Assembly: GCF_023656565.1 (NCBI RefSeq)
Contig: NZ_JAMOKG010000001.1
Coordinates: 998,456-1,062,455, forward strand
Length of the DNA stretch: 64,000 nt
Origin: Flavobacterium tyrosinilyticum
Lineage (GTDB): Bacteria; Bacteroidota; Bacteroidia; Flavobacteriales; Flavobacteriaceae
Reading direction: 5' to 3'
Part shown: positions 42,967-51,457 of the stretch, piece after piece
Position numbering within the stretch: the first letter of the stretch is position 1
How the letters are laid out: each line of letters starts with the position of its first letter
The notes under the pieces: model-generated
Database searches by the model: none
Seen by the model: only the letters and a program-made list of their open reading frames with translations
What the model was told of the DNA's origin: nothing
Translations under genes and position numbers: made by a program

Positions 42967-43140
42967 TTAATCCTTTGGCTTGTGAATATGAGGTTTTAAA
43001 ATTGGATGTTTTGGTTGATTTGGCGGCGTAACTCGTCTTCTTTCGTCTGGCGTCCCATCTGGCGTTTTAGGTTTTGGACCTGGTTTAATTGCTTCAATTG
43101 TTTCCATAATTGATTTTTTAAGTTTAAAAATATTTTTCAT
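42967..43140 (-). CDS. Small Pro/Lys-rich hypothetical protein
   Basis: A 57-residue protein from MKNIFKLKKSIMETIEAIKP (a start at 43161 adds MWIRDSL). The C-terminal half is Pro-, Lys- and His-rich (TPPNQPKHPILKP, HIHKPKD). No family is recognised. It faces the tRNA-Leu terminator. It may be a real small gene or an artefact of composition. Confidence 0.45.
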   Translation of the reverse strand: MKNIFKLKKSIMETIEAIKPGPKPKTPDGTPDERRRVTPPNQPKHPILKPHIHKPKD

Positions 43141-43207
43141 GAGACTATCTCTAATCCACAAATAACATTAACATTTACCTTAAAATATTACGGAAAACCA
43201 TAGTCTT

Positions 43208-43684
43208 TTATATTTTTAAAACCTCACAACTCCCCTTATGCAAAACAGGAAAATTGCAAGAATTAGCAATAAAACACAATTGATTTGCTTTATGATGCAA
43301 GTCTAAAGCCAATTCTATTTGGTCTGGATTTGAGATTTTCACTTTCGGATATAATCTTGCCTCAACAAAACGACCGCTACCATCTGGATTTACTTCTAGA
43401 GTTGCTTCGGCATTGTCTGAATACTCCAGAACTTCTATTCCGTTTTGCGAGCAGACATATAAATATGACATCATGTGGCAGGAAACCAAACTGCTCAATA
43501 ACAAATCTTCGGGATTATATAATGATGGATCGCCTTTGAAGACTTTTGCTGCCGAGACGTCCAAAATTGGTTTTCTTTCAATTTTTATTTGATGGGTTTT
43601 GCTGTAGAATCTTTTACCTGTATCTTCTTGATTTTGTTTGGAAGTCCAGTTTAGTTGTGTTTTGAATAAATGTTTGAAGACCAT
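43208..43684 (-). CDS. OsmC/Ohr-type thiol peroxidase family protein
   Basis: A 158-residue protein of the OsmC fold, which reduces organic hydroperoxides through two Cys. Here the Cys are in LLLSSLVSCHMMSYLYVC and HKANQLCFIANSCNFPVL. The family match is to the YhfA/OsmC-like group. A decayed 36-base copy of its middle part lies about 1.7 kb upstream. It is probably transcribed alone. Confidence 0.85.
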   Translation of the reverse strand: MVFKHLFKTQLNWTSKQNQEDTGKRFYSKTHQIKIERKPILDVSAAKVFKGDPSLYNPEDLLLSSLVSCHMMSYLYVCSQNGIEVLEYSDNAEATLEVNPDGSGRFVEARLYPKVKISNPDQIELALDLHHKANQLCFIANSCNFPVLHKGSCEVLKI

Positions 43685-43750
43685 AATACTTCAATTTTTT
43701 GAACTTCTAATAATTGAATTTCTAACAAATATAAAAATATTAACAACAGC

Positions 43751-45007
43751 TTATCTAAACGAAGGTCTTGTACCAATAATTGGCTTTTTGACTTCTGGTT
43801 CATTATAAATTTCTCTTACCAAATCATTGTAACTGTTTAAAAAATTCTCATCATTCCTAGTATCAATATGAATAAACTGTTGCATAAAAGTTGGAATACT
43901 TTCTTCTGACGATCCATGTCGCAATATTGGAATTATTTTTTCATTTGAAGTTTGATTCTTATACAGTTCAACATTCATTATAGAATACTCATAACCCACA
44001 CCTCCTGCTCTTTTATCAGCTTTTAGTTTATAATTTGGCGTAAAAATTATCAATACTCGATCTGCTTTATTCAAATTATCTTCCACAAAATGAGGCAAAT
44101 TAGTTCCTGGTTTTAAATAGTACCTATCTAATATAACATCAATTCCATCTGCACAAAGTTTATCTGCCAAATCAAGAACCCATTTCTTATGCTCTTCATT
44201 ATCCCAAGAATATGAAATAAAAACAATTGGTTTTCTAGAATCAGAACTTGATTCGTGTATTGGTTTCGATATAGGCTTTCTATCTTCTATAATATTTTCA
44301 ATTTGTAAAACCTTATCTTCTGAAAATGGCTTCACTATTTCCAATATTCTATTAATAACTTTAACTCTAACATCATCACTTAAACCAAGTAAAATATCAT
44401 AATAAAAAATTTTCCTGCTTGTACTTTTGCCTTCAACATTTCTTTGATTTATAAATTGAGCGTAGTCTGGGAAATATGGCTCATATTGTCTTACTGTATC
44501 TATAAATCTTGGACCTGAAAAATATGTTGCAGGATCTCCTTGATTATTAATCAATTCAAAAAGTCTATTATAAATTTCTATCCAATTCATAGGTAATTTG
44601 CTTGTTTTTTTAAGTTTAAATCCTTCTTCCTTAACTTTCAAAAAATTATACTCAGAAATTATTTTTTTACAAATTTCTTCATTTGGAAGTAATGTTGCGT
44701 AACCATACGCTTCTTTCAGTTTTTTTCTTTTAACGATTTCAACAATTAATATTTTATAATTTTCATCGGTTAGTTTGTAAAAACCTCCATGATGCAATAA
44801 AACAAAGTTTTCTAAATATTGTATTATTTCTGATCTTGAATGGTCGTATTCTTGTGTTTTCCTCAAAAATTCAGTTTCAAAAGTTCTAGCTGCAAAGCCT
44901 AGGAGAGCGTCATTATTAATTTGCTTTTTATATTTATACAAAATATCTAGTATCTCTTTCCAATTTTCCTTTGCTAAATATTGATATAATTCTTCTTGAC
45001 TTATCAT
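43751..45007 (-). CDS. TIR/SEFIR-domain protein (possible defence effector)
   Basis: A 418-residue protein. Residues 260-400 are a TIR/SEFIR domain: IVFISYSWDNEEHKKWVLDL, DVILDRYYLKPGTNLPHFVE, and GGVGYEYSIMN, where Glu 340 may be the catalytic acid of NAD-cleaving TIR domains. Residues 1-250 are helical and match no family I can name; the stretch around 160-210 (YFSGPRFIDTV, STSRKIFYYDILLGL) looks conserved. Bacterial proteins with such domains are often anti-phage NADases. No Thoeris ThsA, CBASS or other partner lies nearby. Confidence 0.78.
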   Translation of the reverse strand: MISQEELYQYLAKENWKEILDILYKYKKQINNDALLGFAARTFETEFLRKTQEYDHSRSEIIQYLENFVLLHHGGFYKLTDENYKILIVEIVKRKKLKEAYGYATLLPNEEICKKIISEYNFLKVKEEGFKLKKTSKLPMNWIEIYNRLFELINNQGDPATYFSGPRFIDTVRQYEPYFPDYAQFINQRNVEGKSTSRKIFYYDILLGLSDDVRVKVINRILEIVKPFSEDKVLQIENIIEDRKPISKPIHESSSDSRKPIVFISYSWDNEEHKKWVLDLADKLCADGIDVILDRYYLKPGTNLPHFVEDNLNKADRVLIIFTPNYKLKADKRAGGVGYEYSIMNVELYKNQTSNEKIIPILRHGSSEESIPTFMQQFIHIDTRNDENFLNSYNDLVREIYNEPEVKKPIIGTRPSFR

Positions 45008-45160
45008 AAATGTTTTTTCTCAAATTCGCCTCTAACTTGCTTTTCTATGACCAAATTTCTGTTCAGCCAATAATAGCACAATTACAACATAAATTATTTC
45101 AACAAATTTAATAAAGAATTTATCCCCTTTGTCAAATTCAATATACTTTAAAATACAACC

Positions 45161-45197
45161 AAAAAACCTCGAAAGCTAAACAATTTCGAGGTTTTTT
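45161..45197. terminator. Terminator copy 1 beside the 108-aa gene
   Basis: AAAAAACCTCGAAA pairs with TTTCGAGGTTTTTT. About 45 bases (including the following AGAGAATTA) are repeated nearly exactly at 45712-45757, on the other side of the small gene. Confidence 0.8.
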
Positions 45198-45208
45198 AGA
45201 GAATTACT

Positions 45209-45244
45209 AAACTGTTCAATAATAAATCTTCTGGATCACATAAT
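45209..45244 (-). pseudogene. 36-base remnant of an osmC-like gene
   Basis: It aligns with bases 43488-43523 of the intact OsmC-like gene at 31 of 36 positions. On the minus strand it reads CDPEDLLLNSLV against YNPEDLLLSSLVS of the intact protein. It sits just after the first terminator copy. It is too short to encode anything. Confidence 0.55.
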
Positions 45245-45253
45245 ATTATCTTT

Positions 45254-45580
45254 TTAATCTTTATTCCATTGATGCTGATGATAACTACACATGCTCCCTT
45301 CTAAAAATAAAACTTCGCTCAAAGGTATTAAGTCATCACAAACACTACATCTTATATCATTATATCTATCAAAAATTTTTTGCAAATGATACGATTGTTT
45401 TTCACTTAAACCTTCCGTTCCTTCATCTCTTACTTTTTTAGCTATACCTATTTCTATACTGCTTTCTAATTCATCTCGATCTATTAGTTCGCTAATTAAA
45501 TCTGCAAATTCAGAATTATAAAACTCTCCTTCCATCTGCTCTCTCATCAATTGATTACTTTTGTAAATTGGAAATTCCAT
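45254..45580 (-). CDS. Hypothetical protein with a C-terminal zinc-finger-like motif
   Basis: A 108-residue acidic protein. The C-terminal end has CSVCDDLIPLSEVLFLEGSM followed by CSYHQHQWNKD, a C-x2-C ... C-x2-H spacing that resembles a DksA/TraR-type zinc finger. The N-terminal 70 residues form acidic helices (LIDRDELESSIEIGIAK), as in TraR/DksA proteins. It may bind RNA polymerase like TraR, but this is inference. It lies between two near-identical terminator copies. Confidence 0.65.
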   Translation of the reverse strand: MEFPIYKSNQLMREQMEGEFYNSEFADLISELIDRDELESSIEIGIAKKVRDEGTEGLSEKQSYHLQKIFDRYNDIRCSVCDDLIPLSEVLFLEGSMCSYHQHQWNKD

Positions 45581-45711
45581 AGTTTAAAATTTTAGAATAC
45601 AGAGTTACAAAAAATAGAGGATAAAAGAAAATTTTCCACACAACATTTTCACATTAAGCAAATAGATTTAAAAGATTATTAATTCTTTTACTGAAGTTTT
45701 TAATCAAAAAC

Positions 45712-45747
45712 AAAAAACCTCGAAAGCAAAACACTTTCGAGGTTTTT
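45712..45747. terminator. Terminator copy 2 after galM
   Basis: AACCTCGAAAG pairs with CTTTCGAGGTT, with A-run and T-run. It lies 36 bases past the aldose 1-epimerase stop on the minus strand and ends the arabinose operon. Confidence 0.85.
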
Positions 45748-45782
45748 CAGAGAATTAGAACTAACTAAACAAATTCTAAAGA

Positions 45783-46967
45783 TTATTTTTGAACAGAAAA
45801 CTTAAAAGTAGTTTTAGTTTTATAATTTTCTCCCGGGTTTAAAACCGTTGTTGGGAAATTTTTCTGGTTTGGAGAATCTGGATAATGTTCTGTTTCTAGA
45901 CATAATCCTGTTCTGTGTGCAAAAGTTCCTCCGTTTGGCATTGGCAAGGTTCCGTCAAGGAAGTTTCCAGAGTAGAACTGAATTCCAGGCTCGTCTGTTG
46001 TCATTTCCATAATCCTTCCGCTTGCTGCGTGGTATACTTTTGCAATGATTGTTTTTCCTTTTTCAGGGTTGTTCAATACCCAGCAATGGTCGTAGCCTTT
46101 TCCTTTTTCTAATTGATCATTTTTAGCATTGATATCTTTTCCAATTAATTTCGGAGTTCTGAAATCGAAAGGTGTACCAGCAACATCTTCTAATTTTCCT
46201 GTCGGAATCAAATCTGCATCAACTGGAACTAATTTATCAGCATTTAAAGTCAATTCATGATCCAAGATTGTTTTGGTAAAATCTCCTGACAAATTGAAGT
46301 ATGAATGTTGTGTCAAATTAACAACCGTTTTTTTGTCTGTTGTAGCTTCATACAAAACTTCCAACTGATTATCATTTGTCAAAGTATAAGTCACAAAAAC
46401 CTTTAAGTTTCCTGGATAACCTTCTTCCATATCTTTACTTAAGTACGATAATTTTAAAGAAGCTGTTTGACCAGATTTAACCTCATCTGCTTTCCAAACG
46501 ACATTAAAAAATCCTTGCGGACCTCCGTGTAAAGCATTTGGAGCATTGTTTAAAGCCAATTGATATTCTTTTCCATCTAATGAAAATTTACCTTTTGCAA
46601 TTCGGTTTCCGTATCTTCCGATCAAAGCTCCAAAGAATGGATTTTCTTTTTCGTATTGCGCTAAAGAACTAAAACCGATTACTACATTTTCAGAAACACC
46701 TGCTTTATTAGGCACTTTTAAATCTGTAATTCTTCCACCAAAAGTGATGATGTCCACTTCCATCCCGTTTTGGTTTTTCAATTTATAGCTTTCTACTTTT
46801 TCTCCTTTAGCAGTAGTTCCATATTCCGATTTGTCAATTGTAACTAAAGCTTTTGCATCGGCTTCCGTTTTTTCTGTATCAGCTTTTTTATCGCCTTTAC
46901 ACTGAACTGAAACTATAGCAATACCAAGCATGCTTAATATGAAAAGAGAGCGTTTTAATACATTCAT
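45783..46967 (-). CDS. galM: Aldose 1-epimerase, lipoprotein
   Basis: A 394-residue mutarotase with a lipoprotein signal (LGIAIVSVQCKGDKK), so it acts at the envelope. Marks are NALHGGPQGFFNVVWKA, the catalytic His in NLTQHSYFNLSG and the catalytic Glu in TGLCLETEHYPDSPNQ. It interconverts alpha and beta forms of aldoses, probably L-arabinose from the neighbouring enzymes. It is the last gene of the araBDA row, with a 140-base gap from araA that holds AT-rich short repeats. Confidence 0.93.
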   Translation of the reverse strand: MNVLKRSLFILSMLGIAIVSVQCKGDKKADTEKTEADAKALVTIDKSEYGTTAKGEKVESYKLKNQNGMEVDIITFGGRITDLKVPNKAGVSENVVIGFSSLAQYEKENPFFGALIGRYGNRIAKGKFSLDGKEYQLALNNAPNALHGGPQGFFNVVWKADEVKSGQTASLKLSYLSKDMEEGYPGNLKVFVTYTLTNDNQLEVLYEATTDKKTVVNLTQHSYFNLSGDFTKTILDHELTLNADKLVPVDADLIPTGKLEDVAGTPFDFRTPKLIGKDINAKNDQLEKGKGYDHCWVLNNPEKGKTIIAKVYHAASGRIMEMTTDEPGIQFYSGNFLDGTLPMPNGGTFAHRTGLCLETEHYPDSPNQKNFPTTVLNPGENYKTKTTFKFSVQK

Positions 46968-47107
46968 AAATGATAATTTTGGGTTTGTAAAAAAGTTAAA
47001 TGTTAGATGTAAATTGTTAGATGTGAAATTTAATCATTTTAAAAATGTAAAAATTACCTTTTTAAGTTTTTTCACATTTTACATCTTACAAATTACATTT
47101 TACCACC

Positions 47108-48616
47108 TTACAGGCCGTGTTGAAACAAATGGAAATACGCTTCGTTAGCATTGATTTTATCTTTAAACTCTCTTACAGTTGTTTTCTCATCAATTACCAA
47201 TAATTCGATTCCAGCAATGTCTGCGAAATCTTCCATATATTCTGTTGTAATCGATTGGCTGTAAACCGTGTGGTGCGCTCCTCCAGCTAAAATCCAAGCT
47301 GTTGCTGCAACTTCTAAATTTGGTTTACAATCCCATAAAACTCTCGCAACAGGAAGTTTTGGTAATTCTGCCATTGGTTTTACAGCTTCTACTTCGTTCA
47401 CGATTAAACGGAAACGAGTTCCCATATCCACCAAAGAAACATTGATTGCGTCTCCTGCAGGCGAATTAAACACCAAACGAGCCGGATCTTCTTTTCCTCC
47501 AATTCCTAATGGATGCACTTCGCAAGAAGGCTTTCCGTCAGCGATTGATGGACAAATCTCTAACATGTGAGAACCTAAAACGTATGATTTTTGTGGTGTG
47601 AAATGGTAGGTATAATCTTCCATGAAAGAAGTTCCACCTTCTAAACCAATACACATTACTTTTAAAGCTCTAACCATTGCAGCTGTTTTCCAGTCTCCTT
47701 CTCCACCAAAACCATAACCATCGGCCATTAATCTTTGTGTTGCGATTCCTGGCAATTGTTTCCAAACTCCAAGGTTTTCAAATGTATCTGTAAAAGCACC
47801 GAATCCTCCTTCTTCAAGGAAAGCTCTTAATCCTAATTCGATTTTTGCCGCTTCAACCAAAGAACTTCTTTGTGCTCCGCCTTCTTTTAAAGAATCCGTT
47901 AAGTTGTATGATTGCTCGTAAACGGCTAATAAATCATTTAATTCTTTGTCTGTTACTTTCTCGATATGTTTTGTGACGTCTGAAGAATCATATCCGTTTA
48001 CAGACATTCCAAAACGAATTTGAGCTTCAACCTTATCACCCTCTGTTACAGCAACTTCACGCATATTATCTCCAATACGAGCAACTTTTAAGTTTTGAAG
48101 TTCATCCCATCCAAGAACTACTCTTGACCAGATTCCTAATTGTTTTTGAACTCTTTGATCTTCCCAGTGACCAACGACAACTTTACGTTTTTTACGTAAT
48201 CTAGACATGATAAAACCGAATTCACGATCTCCGTGAGCCGATTGGTTCAAGTTCATGAAATCCATGTCGATGCTTCCCCACGGAATTTCAGCATTGTATT
48301 GTGTATGCAAGTGGCATAATGGTTTTTTAAGGATATTTAATCCGCCAATCCACATTTTTGCTGGAGAAAAAGTATGCATCCAAGCAATAATTCCGATACA
48401 GTTTTTAGCCGAGTTTGCTGCCAAACATACATCCAAAATCTGCGAAGGCGATTTCACCACATCTTTGTAAACCACTTTTACTGGAATTGAAGATGAAGCA
48501 TCTAATCCTTTTGCAATAATCTGTGAATGTTCTGCTACTTTTCTAAGTGTTTCTTCACCGTATAATTCCTGGCTTCCTACTACAAACCATACTTCTTTTT
48601 GAGAAATGTCTATCAT
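47108..48616 (-). CDS. araA: L-arabinose isomerase
   Basis: A 502-residue enzyme that converts L-arabinose to L-ribulose using Mn. Marks are [19 protein letters not shown] at the N terminus, [34 protein letters not shown] with an active-site Glu and His, and [10 protein letters not shown] with the second metal His. Length is normal. It follows araD after 149 bases that include a 16-base inverted repeat. Confidence 0.97.
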   Translation of the reverse strand: MIDISQKEVWFVVGSQELYGEETLRKVAEHSQIIAKGLDASSSIPVKVVYKDVVKSPSQILDVCLAANSAKNCIGIIAWMHTFSPAKMWIGGLNILKKPLCHLHTQYNAEIPWGSIDMDFMNLNQSAHGDREFGFIMSRLRKKRKVVVGHWEDQRVQKQLGIWSRVVLGWDELQNLKVARIGDNMREVAVTEGDKVEAQIRFGMSVNGYDSSDVTKHIEKVTDKELNDLLAVYEQSYNLTDSLKEGGAQRSSLVEAAKIELGLRAFLEEGGFGAFTDTFENLGVWKQLPGIATQRLMADGYGFGGEGDWKTAAMVRALKVMCIGLEGGTSFMEDYTYHFTPQKSYVLGSHMLEICPSIADGKPSCEVHPLGIGGKEDPARLVFNSPAGDAINVSLVDMGTRFRLIVNEVEAVKPMAELPKLPVARVLWDCKPNLEVAATAWILAGGAHHTVYSQSITTEYMEDFADIAGIELLVIDEKTTVREFKDKINANEAYFHLFQHGL

Positions 48617-48626
48617 TTTGTTATTT

Positions 48627-48745
48627 TTTGTTTCAAGTTTCAGGTTTCAGGTTATTGGAATCTGAAAAGCTTGAATTGTTATTTTATTGTTTTGTTTTTG
48701 TTTGTTTCAGGTTTCACGTTCCAACAACTTGAAACTTGAAACAAA
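48627..48745. repeat. Inverted repeat between araD and araA
   Basis: TTTGTTTCAAGTTTCA (48627-48642) and its exact complement TGAAACTTGAAACAAA (48730-48745) are separated by 87 bases that repeat the words TTTCAGGTTTCA. It may adjust relative levels of araD and araA mRNA. Confidence 0.65.
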
Positions 48746-48765
48746 GAAAACCTGAAACAAAATAT

Positions 48766-49467
48766 TTACTGTCCGTAATACGAATCTTTTCCGTGTTTAC
48801 GGTTGTAATGTTTCTTTATTAATGAGTCTTTTAATCTTGGCGCGTTTGGGTTTATTTGTAAAGTCAAGTATGCCATTTCTGCCACGACTTCTAAGACTTT
48901 ACTATTATAAACCGCTTTTGCTGCATTTTTTCCCCATGCAAACGGACCGTGATTTCCAATCAAAATCATTTCTACTTCTTCATAAGAAAGATTCTTTTCT
49001 TTGAAGCAATCTAGAATCTGAATTCCGGTATTGTGTTCATAGTTTCCTTCAATTAAATGATCTGCCATCGGGGGTGCACACGGAATATCAGCCGTTAAAT
49101 GATCGGCATGCGTTGTTCCGAAAATCGGAATATCTTGTTGCGATTGTGCCCAAGCCACAGAATAAGTAGCGTGTGTATGAGCCACTCCGCCAATATTTGG
49201 CCAATGTTTGTATAAATAAGCATGCGTTTTTGTGTCAGATGACGGACGCATTGTACCTTCAATAACATTATTATCAAAATCGACAATTACGATATCTTCA
49301 GGTTTTAAATCTTCATAAGGAACACCGCTTGGCTTAATGGCAAAAACACCATTTTTTCTATCCACGGCACTTACATTTCCAAAAGTGTATACCACCAAAT
49401 TCAATGCATTTAACTGCATGTTGGCTTCGTAACATTCTTGTTTTAAATCTTTATATTGAGAGCTCAT
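48766..49467 (-). CDS. araD: L-ribulose-5-phosphate 4-epimerase
   Basis: A 233-residue zinc enzyme that makes D-xylulose 5-phosphate. It starts MSSQYKDLKQECYEANMQLN; the ATG overlaps the araB 3' end by 17 bases, so translation is coupled. Zinc and catalytic residues are in THATYSVAWAQS, GTTHADHLTADI and GNHGPFAWGKNA. Length is normal for AraD. An earlier in-frame ATG at 49503 would overlap araB further and is less likely. Confidence 0.96.
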   Translation of the reverse strand: MSSQYKDLKQECYEANMQLNALNLVVYTFGNVSAVDRKNGVFAIKPSGVPYEDLKPEDIVIVDFDNNVIEGTMRPSSDTKTHAYLYKHWPNIGGVAHTHATYSVAWAQSQQDIPIFGTTHADHLTADIPCAPPMADHLIEGNYEHNTGIQILDCFKEKNLSYEEVEMILIGNHGPFAWGKNAAKAVYNSKVLEVVAEMAYLTLQINPNAPRLKDSLIKKHYNRKHGKDSYYGQ

Positions 49468-51142
49468 GTTGCGATATTTTAAGGTTTGGATCTGCAAAAG
49501 CACTTAATTTTTCGTATCCCAAAAGCAGTTTATGATATGCTTCAACTTTATCTGTCTGAGGGAAATATTCTCCGTCAAAATCACTTCCGATTTTCTGGCT
49601 TGCTTCGATTACATTTGGGTAAATTCCAGCTGCAACCGCTGCGTAAATTGCCGCTCCTAAAGCTGGTGTTTGGTCTGAAGCTGCAATTTTAATTGGCTTA
49701 TTTAAAACGTTAGCCAAAGTCTGCATGATGAAAGGAGATTTTCTAGCAACACCGCCAATTCCGATTACGCTGTCGATTTTTACACCTTCTTCTTCAAAAC
49801 GATCTACAATTTTCTTCGCTCCAAAACAGATTGCGTTTACTAAAGCTTTAAAAATATGAGGCGCTTTTGTTCCTAATGATAAATTTGAAATCGCACTTTT
49901 TAATTCCTGATTGGCATCTGGAGTTCTACGTCCGTTAATCCAGTCTAAAGCAATTGGAAGACTTTCTGAAACCGGAATTTTGGCTGCTTCTTTTGTTAAT
50001 TCTACAATTAATTTATCGCTGAATTCTTCTCTTAACTGCTCTTTTTGAGCATCATTTAAAAGTGACGAAGAACCTAGTAAATGTTCTGTCGGCCAAAGCA
50101 ATAATTCCTTATACCAAGCCAATAAATCTCCAAAAGCAGATTGTCCCGCTTCTAAACCAATAAATCCTGGAATAACTGAACCATCAACTTGTCCGCAGAT
50201 ACCGCGAACGGTTTTTGTTCCCACCTCATCATAAGAACCCACTAGGATATCACAAGTTGAAGTTCCCATAACACGAACCAAAGTATTCTCTTCGATTTTA
50301 GCTCCAACTGCACCAGAATGTGCGTCGAATGTTCCAACAGCGATAACTGTTTCTGTCGAAAGTCCTAAACGCTCTGCCCATTCTTGGCTTAGATTTCCAG
50401 CAACTAAATCTGATGTATAAGTTTCATCATATAAATTACCTCGAAGCTGCGCTAAATACGGATGTAATTTTTCTAAGAATTCAACTGGCGGTAATCCGTT
50501 CCAGTCTGCATGCCACATGGCTTTATGACCTGCTGCGCAACGGCTTCTTTTGAACGTTTTTAAATCTTTATCTTCAATTAACAAATACGTCATTAAATCG
50601 CAATGCTCCATCCAAGTGTGTGCTGCATTTCGAACCGCTTCGTCTTGTCTTGCGATATGGAGGATTTTTGCCCAAAACCATTCAGAAGAATAAATTCCTC
50701 CAACATATTTTGTAACATCTTCTCCGCCCCAGCTAACTGCCAGTTCATTGATTTCGTTTGCTTCATTTATCGAAGTATGATCTTTCCATAAAACCATCAT
50801 CGCATTTGGATTTTCTTCAAAACCTTTTGTCAAAGCTAATGGCGTTCCGTCTTTTGTAACTGGCACTGGAGACGATCCAGTTGTATCAATACAAATTCCT
50901 TTTACTAACGAAGGATCTACTTTACTTTCTTTTACAACGTTTTGAATCGTAATTTCTAATCCTTCGATATGATCCAAAGGATGCTGACGAAATTGGTTTA
51001 TAGAAGCGTCACAATATTGTTTGTTTTTCCATCTTTTGTAATGAGAAACATTCGATGCTAGCTCCTGCCCATTTTCTGTATCAATTAGCACCGCGCGAAC
51101 AGAATCTGTTCCGTAGTCCAATCCTATTACATAATTTTTCAT
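49451..51142 (-). CDS. araB: Ribulokinase
   Basis: A 563-residue FGGY-type kinase that phosphorylates L-ribulose. The N-terminal nucleotide loop is VIGLDYGTDSVRAVLIDTEN. Later marks are CIDTTGSSPVPVTKDGTPL, GTFDAHSGAVGAKIEENTLV and GIGGVARKSPFIMQTLANVL. It is the first gene of the araB-araD-araA-galM unit, and a palindrome lies about 50 bases upstream. Confidence 0.97.
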   Translation of the reverse strand: MKNYVIGLDYGTDSVRAVLIDTENGQELASNVSHYKRWKNKQYCDASINQFRQHPLDHIEGLEITIQNVVKESKVDPSLVKGICIDTTGSSPVPVTKDGTPLALTKGFEENPNAMMVLWKDHTSINEANEINELAVSWGGEDVTKYVGGIYSSEWFWAKILHIARQDEAVRNAAHTWMEHCDLMTYLLIEDKDLKTFKRSRCAAGHKAMWHADWNGLPPVEFLEKLHPYLAQLRGNLYDETYTSDLVAGNLSQEWAERLGLSTETVIAVGTFDAHSGAVGAKIEENTLVRVMGTSTCDILVGSYDEVGTKTVRGICGQVDGSVIPGFIGLEAGQSAFGDLLAWYKELLLWPTEHLLGSSSLLNDAQKEQLREEFSDKLIVELTKEAAKIPVSESLPIALDWINGRRTPDANQELKSAISNLSLGTKAPHIFKALVNAICFGAKKIVDRFEEEGVKIDSVIGIGGVARKSPFIMQTLANVLNKPIKIAASDQTPALGAAIYAAVAAGIYPNVIEASQKIGSDFDGEYFPQTDKVEAYHKLLLGYEKLSAFADPNLKISQHELSI

Positions 51143-51190
51143 TCGTATTTTATTTTTAAAATATTGACAAATATAATTATAAATAATTTA

Positions 51191-51211
51191 TAAGTGTATA
51201 AAAAACACTTA
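51191..51211. promoter_or_regulatory. Operator-like palindrome upstream of araB
   Basis: TAAGTGT and ACACTTA are exact complements around ATAAAAA, giving a 21-base palindrome that ends about 50 bases before the araB start. The position suits a repressor of the arabinose genes; in Bacteroidota a NrtR-type AraR is one candidate. No regulator gene is in the window. Confidence 0.55.
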
Positions 51212-51311
51212 ACAAAATTCTGTTCTTTAATTTTTACAAAAAATGCATCAAAACAAAGATTTAAGCTCAAAACAAAAAATAAATGTCAATGTTACATTTA
51301 TAATCTTGCGA

Positions 51312-51455
51312 TTATTTCATCTTAATTTTCAAAACAGTCAAAGAATAAGCTGGAAAATCATACTGAACTTTACTTCCACTTATCTAAAACTGACTTTCTT
51401 TTGGACTAATTTTGGTTGGTGCTGCGAATGAATTTTCGTCATTACCATTTGGCTT
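51312..51455 (-). pseudogene. C-terminal remnant of an alpha-L-arabinofuranosidase (GH51-like)
   Basis: On the minus strand, just after the stop of the upstream GH43 gene, one frame reads NGNDENSFAAPTKISPKESQ, then F and a TAG at 51384-51386, then SKVQYDFPAYSLTVLKI and a TAA. This is the typical end of GH51 arabinofuranosidases: an NSF-x-x-P stretch and a final beta strand like VTVLKI. The frame is otherwise intact. The intact GH51 gene at 58.5-60 kb ends differently (PPFSVVVLEGK), so it is not a simple copy. It marks a lost second GH51 gene. Confidence 0.6.
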
Positions 51456-51457
51456 TT

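Noticed and set aside
43751..45007. Thoeris system
   Set aside because: A TIR protein alone is present; no ThsA-like NADase or sirtuin/SLOG gene is next to it.
51243..51431. Plus-strand ORF of 62 codons
   Set aside because: It is antisense to the arabinofuranosidase remnant, which has recognisable sequence on the minus strand.
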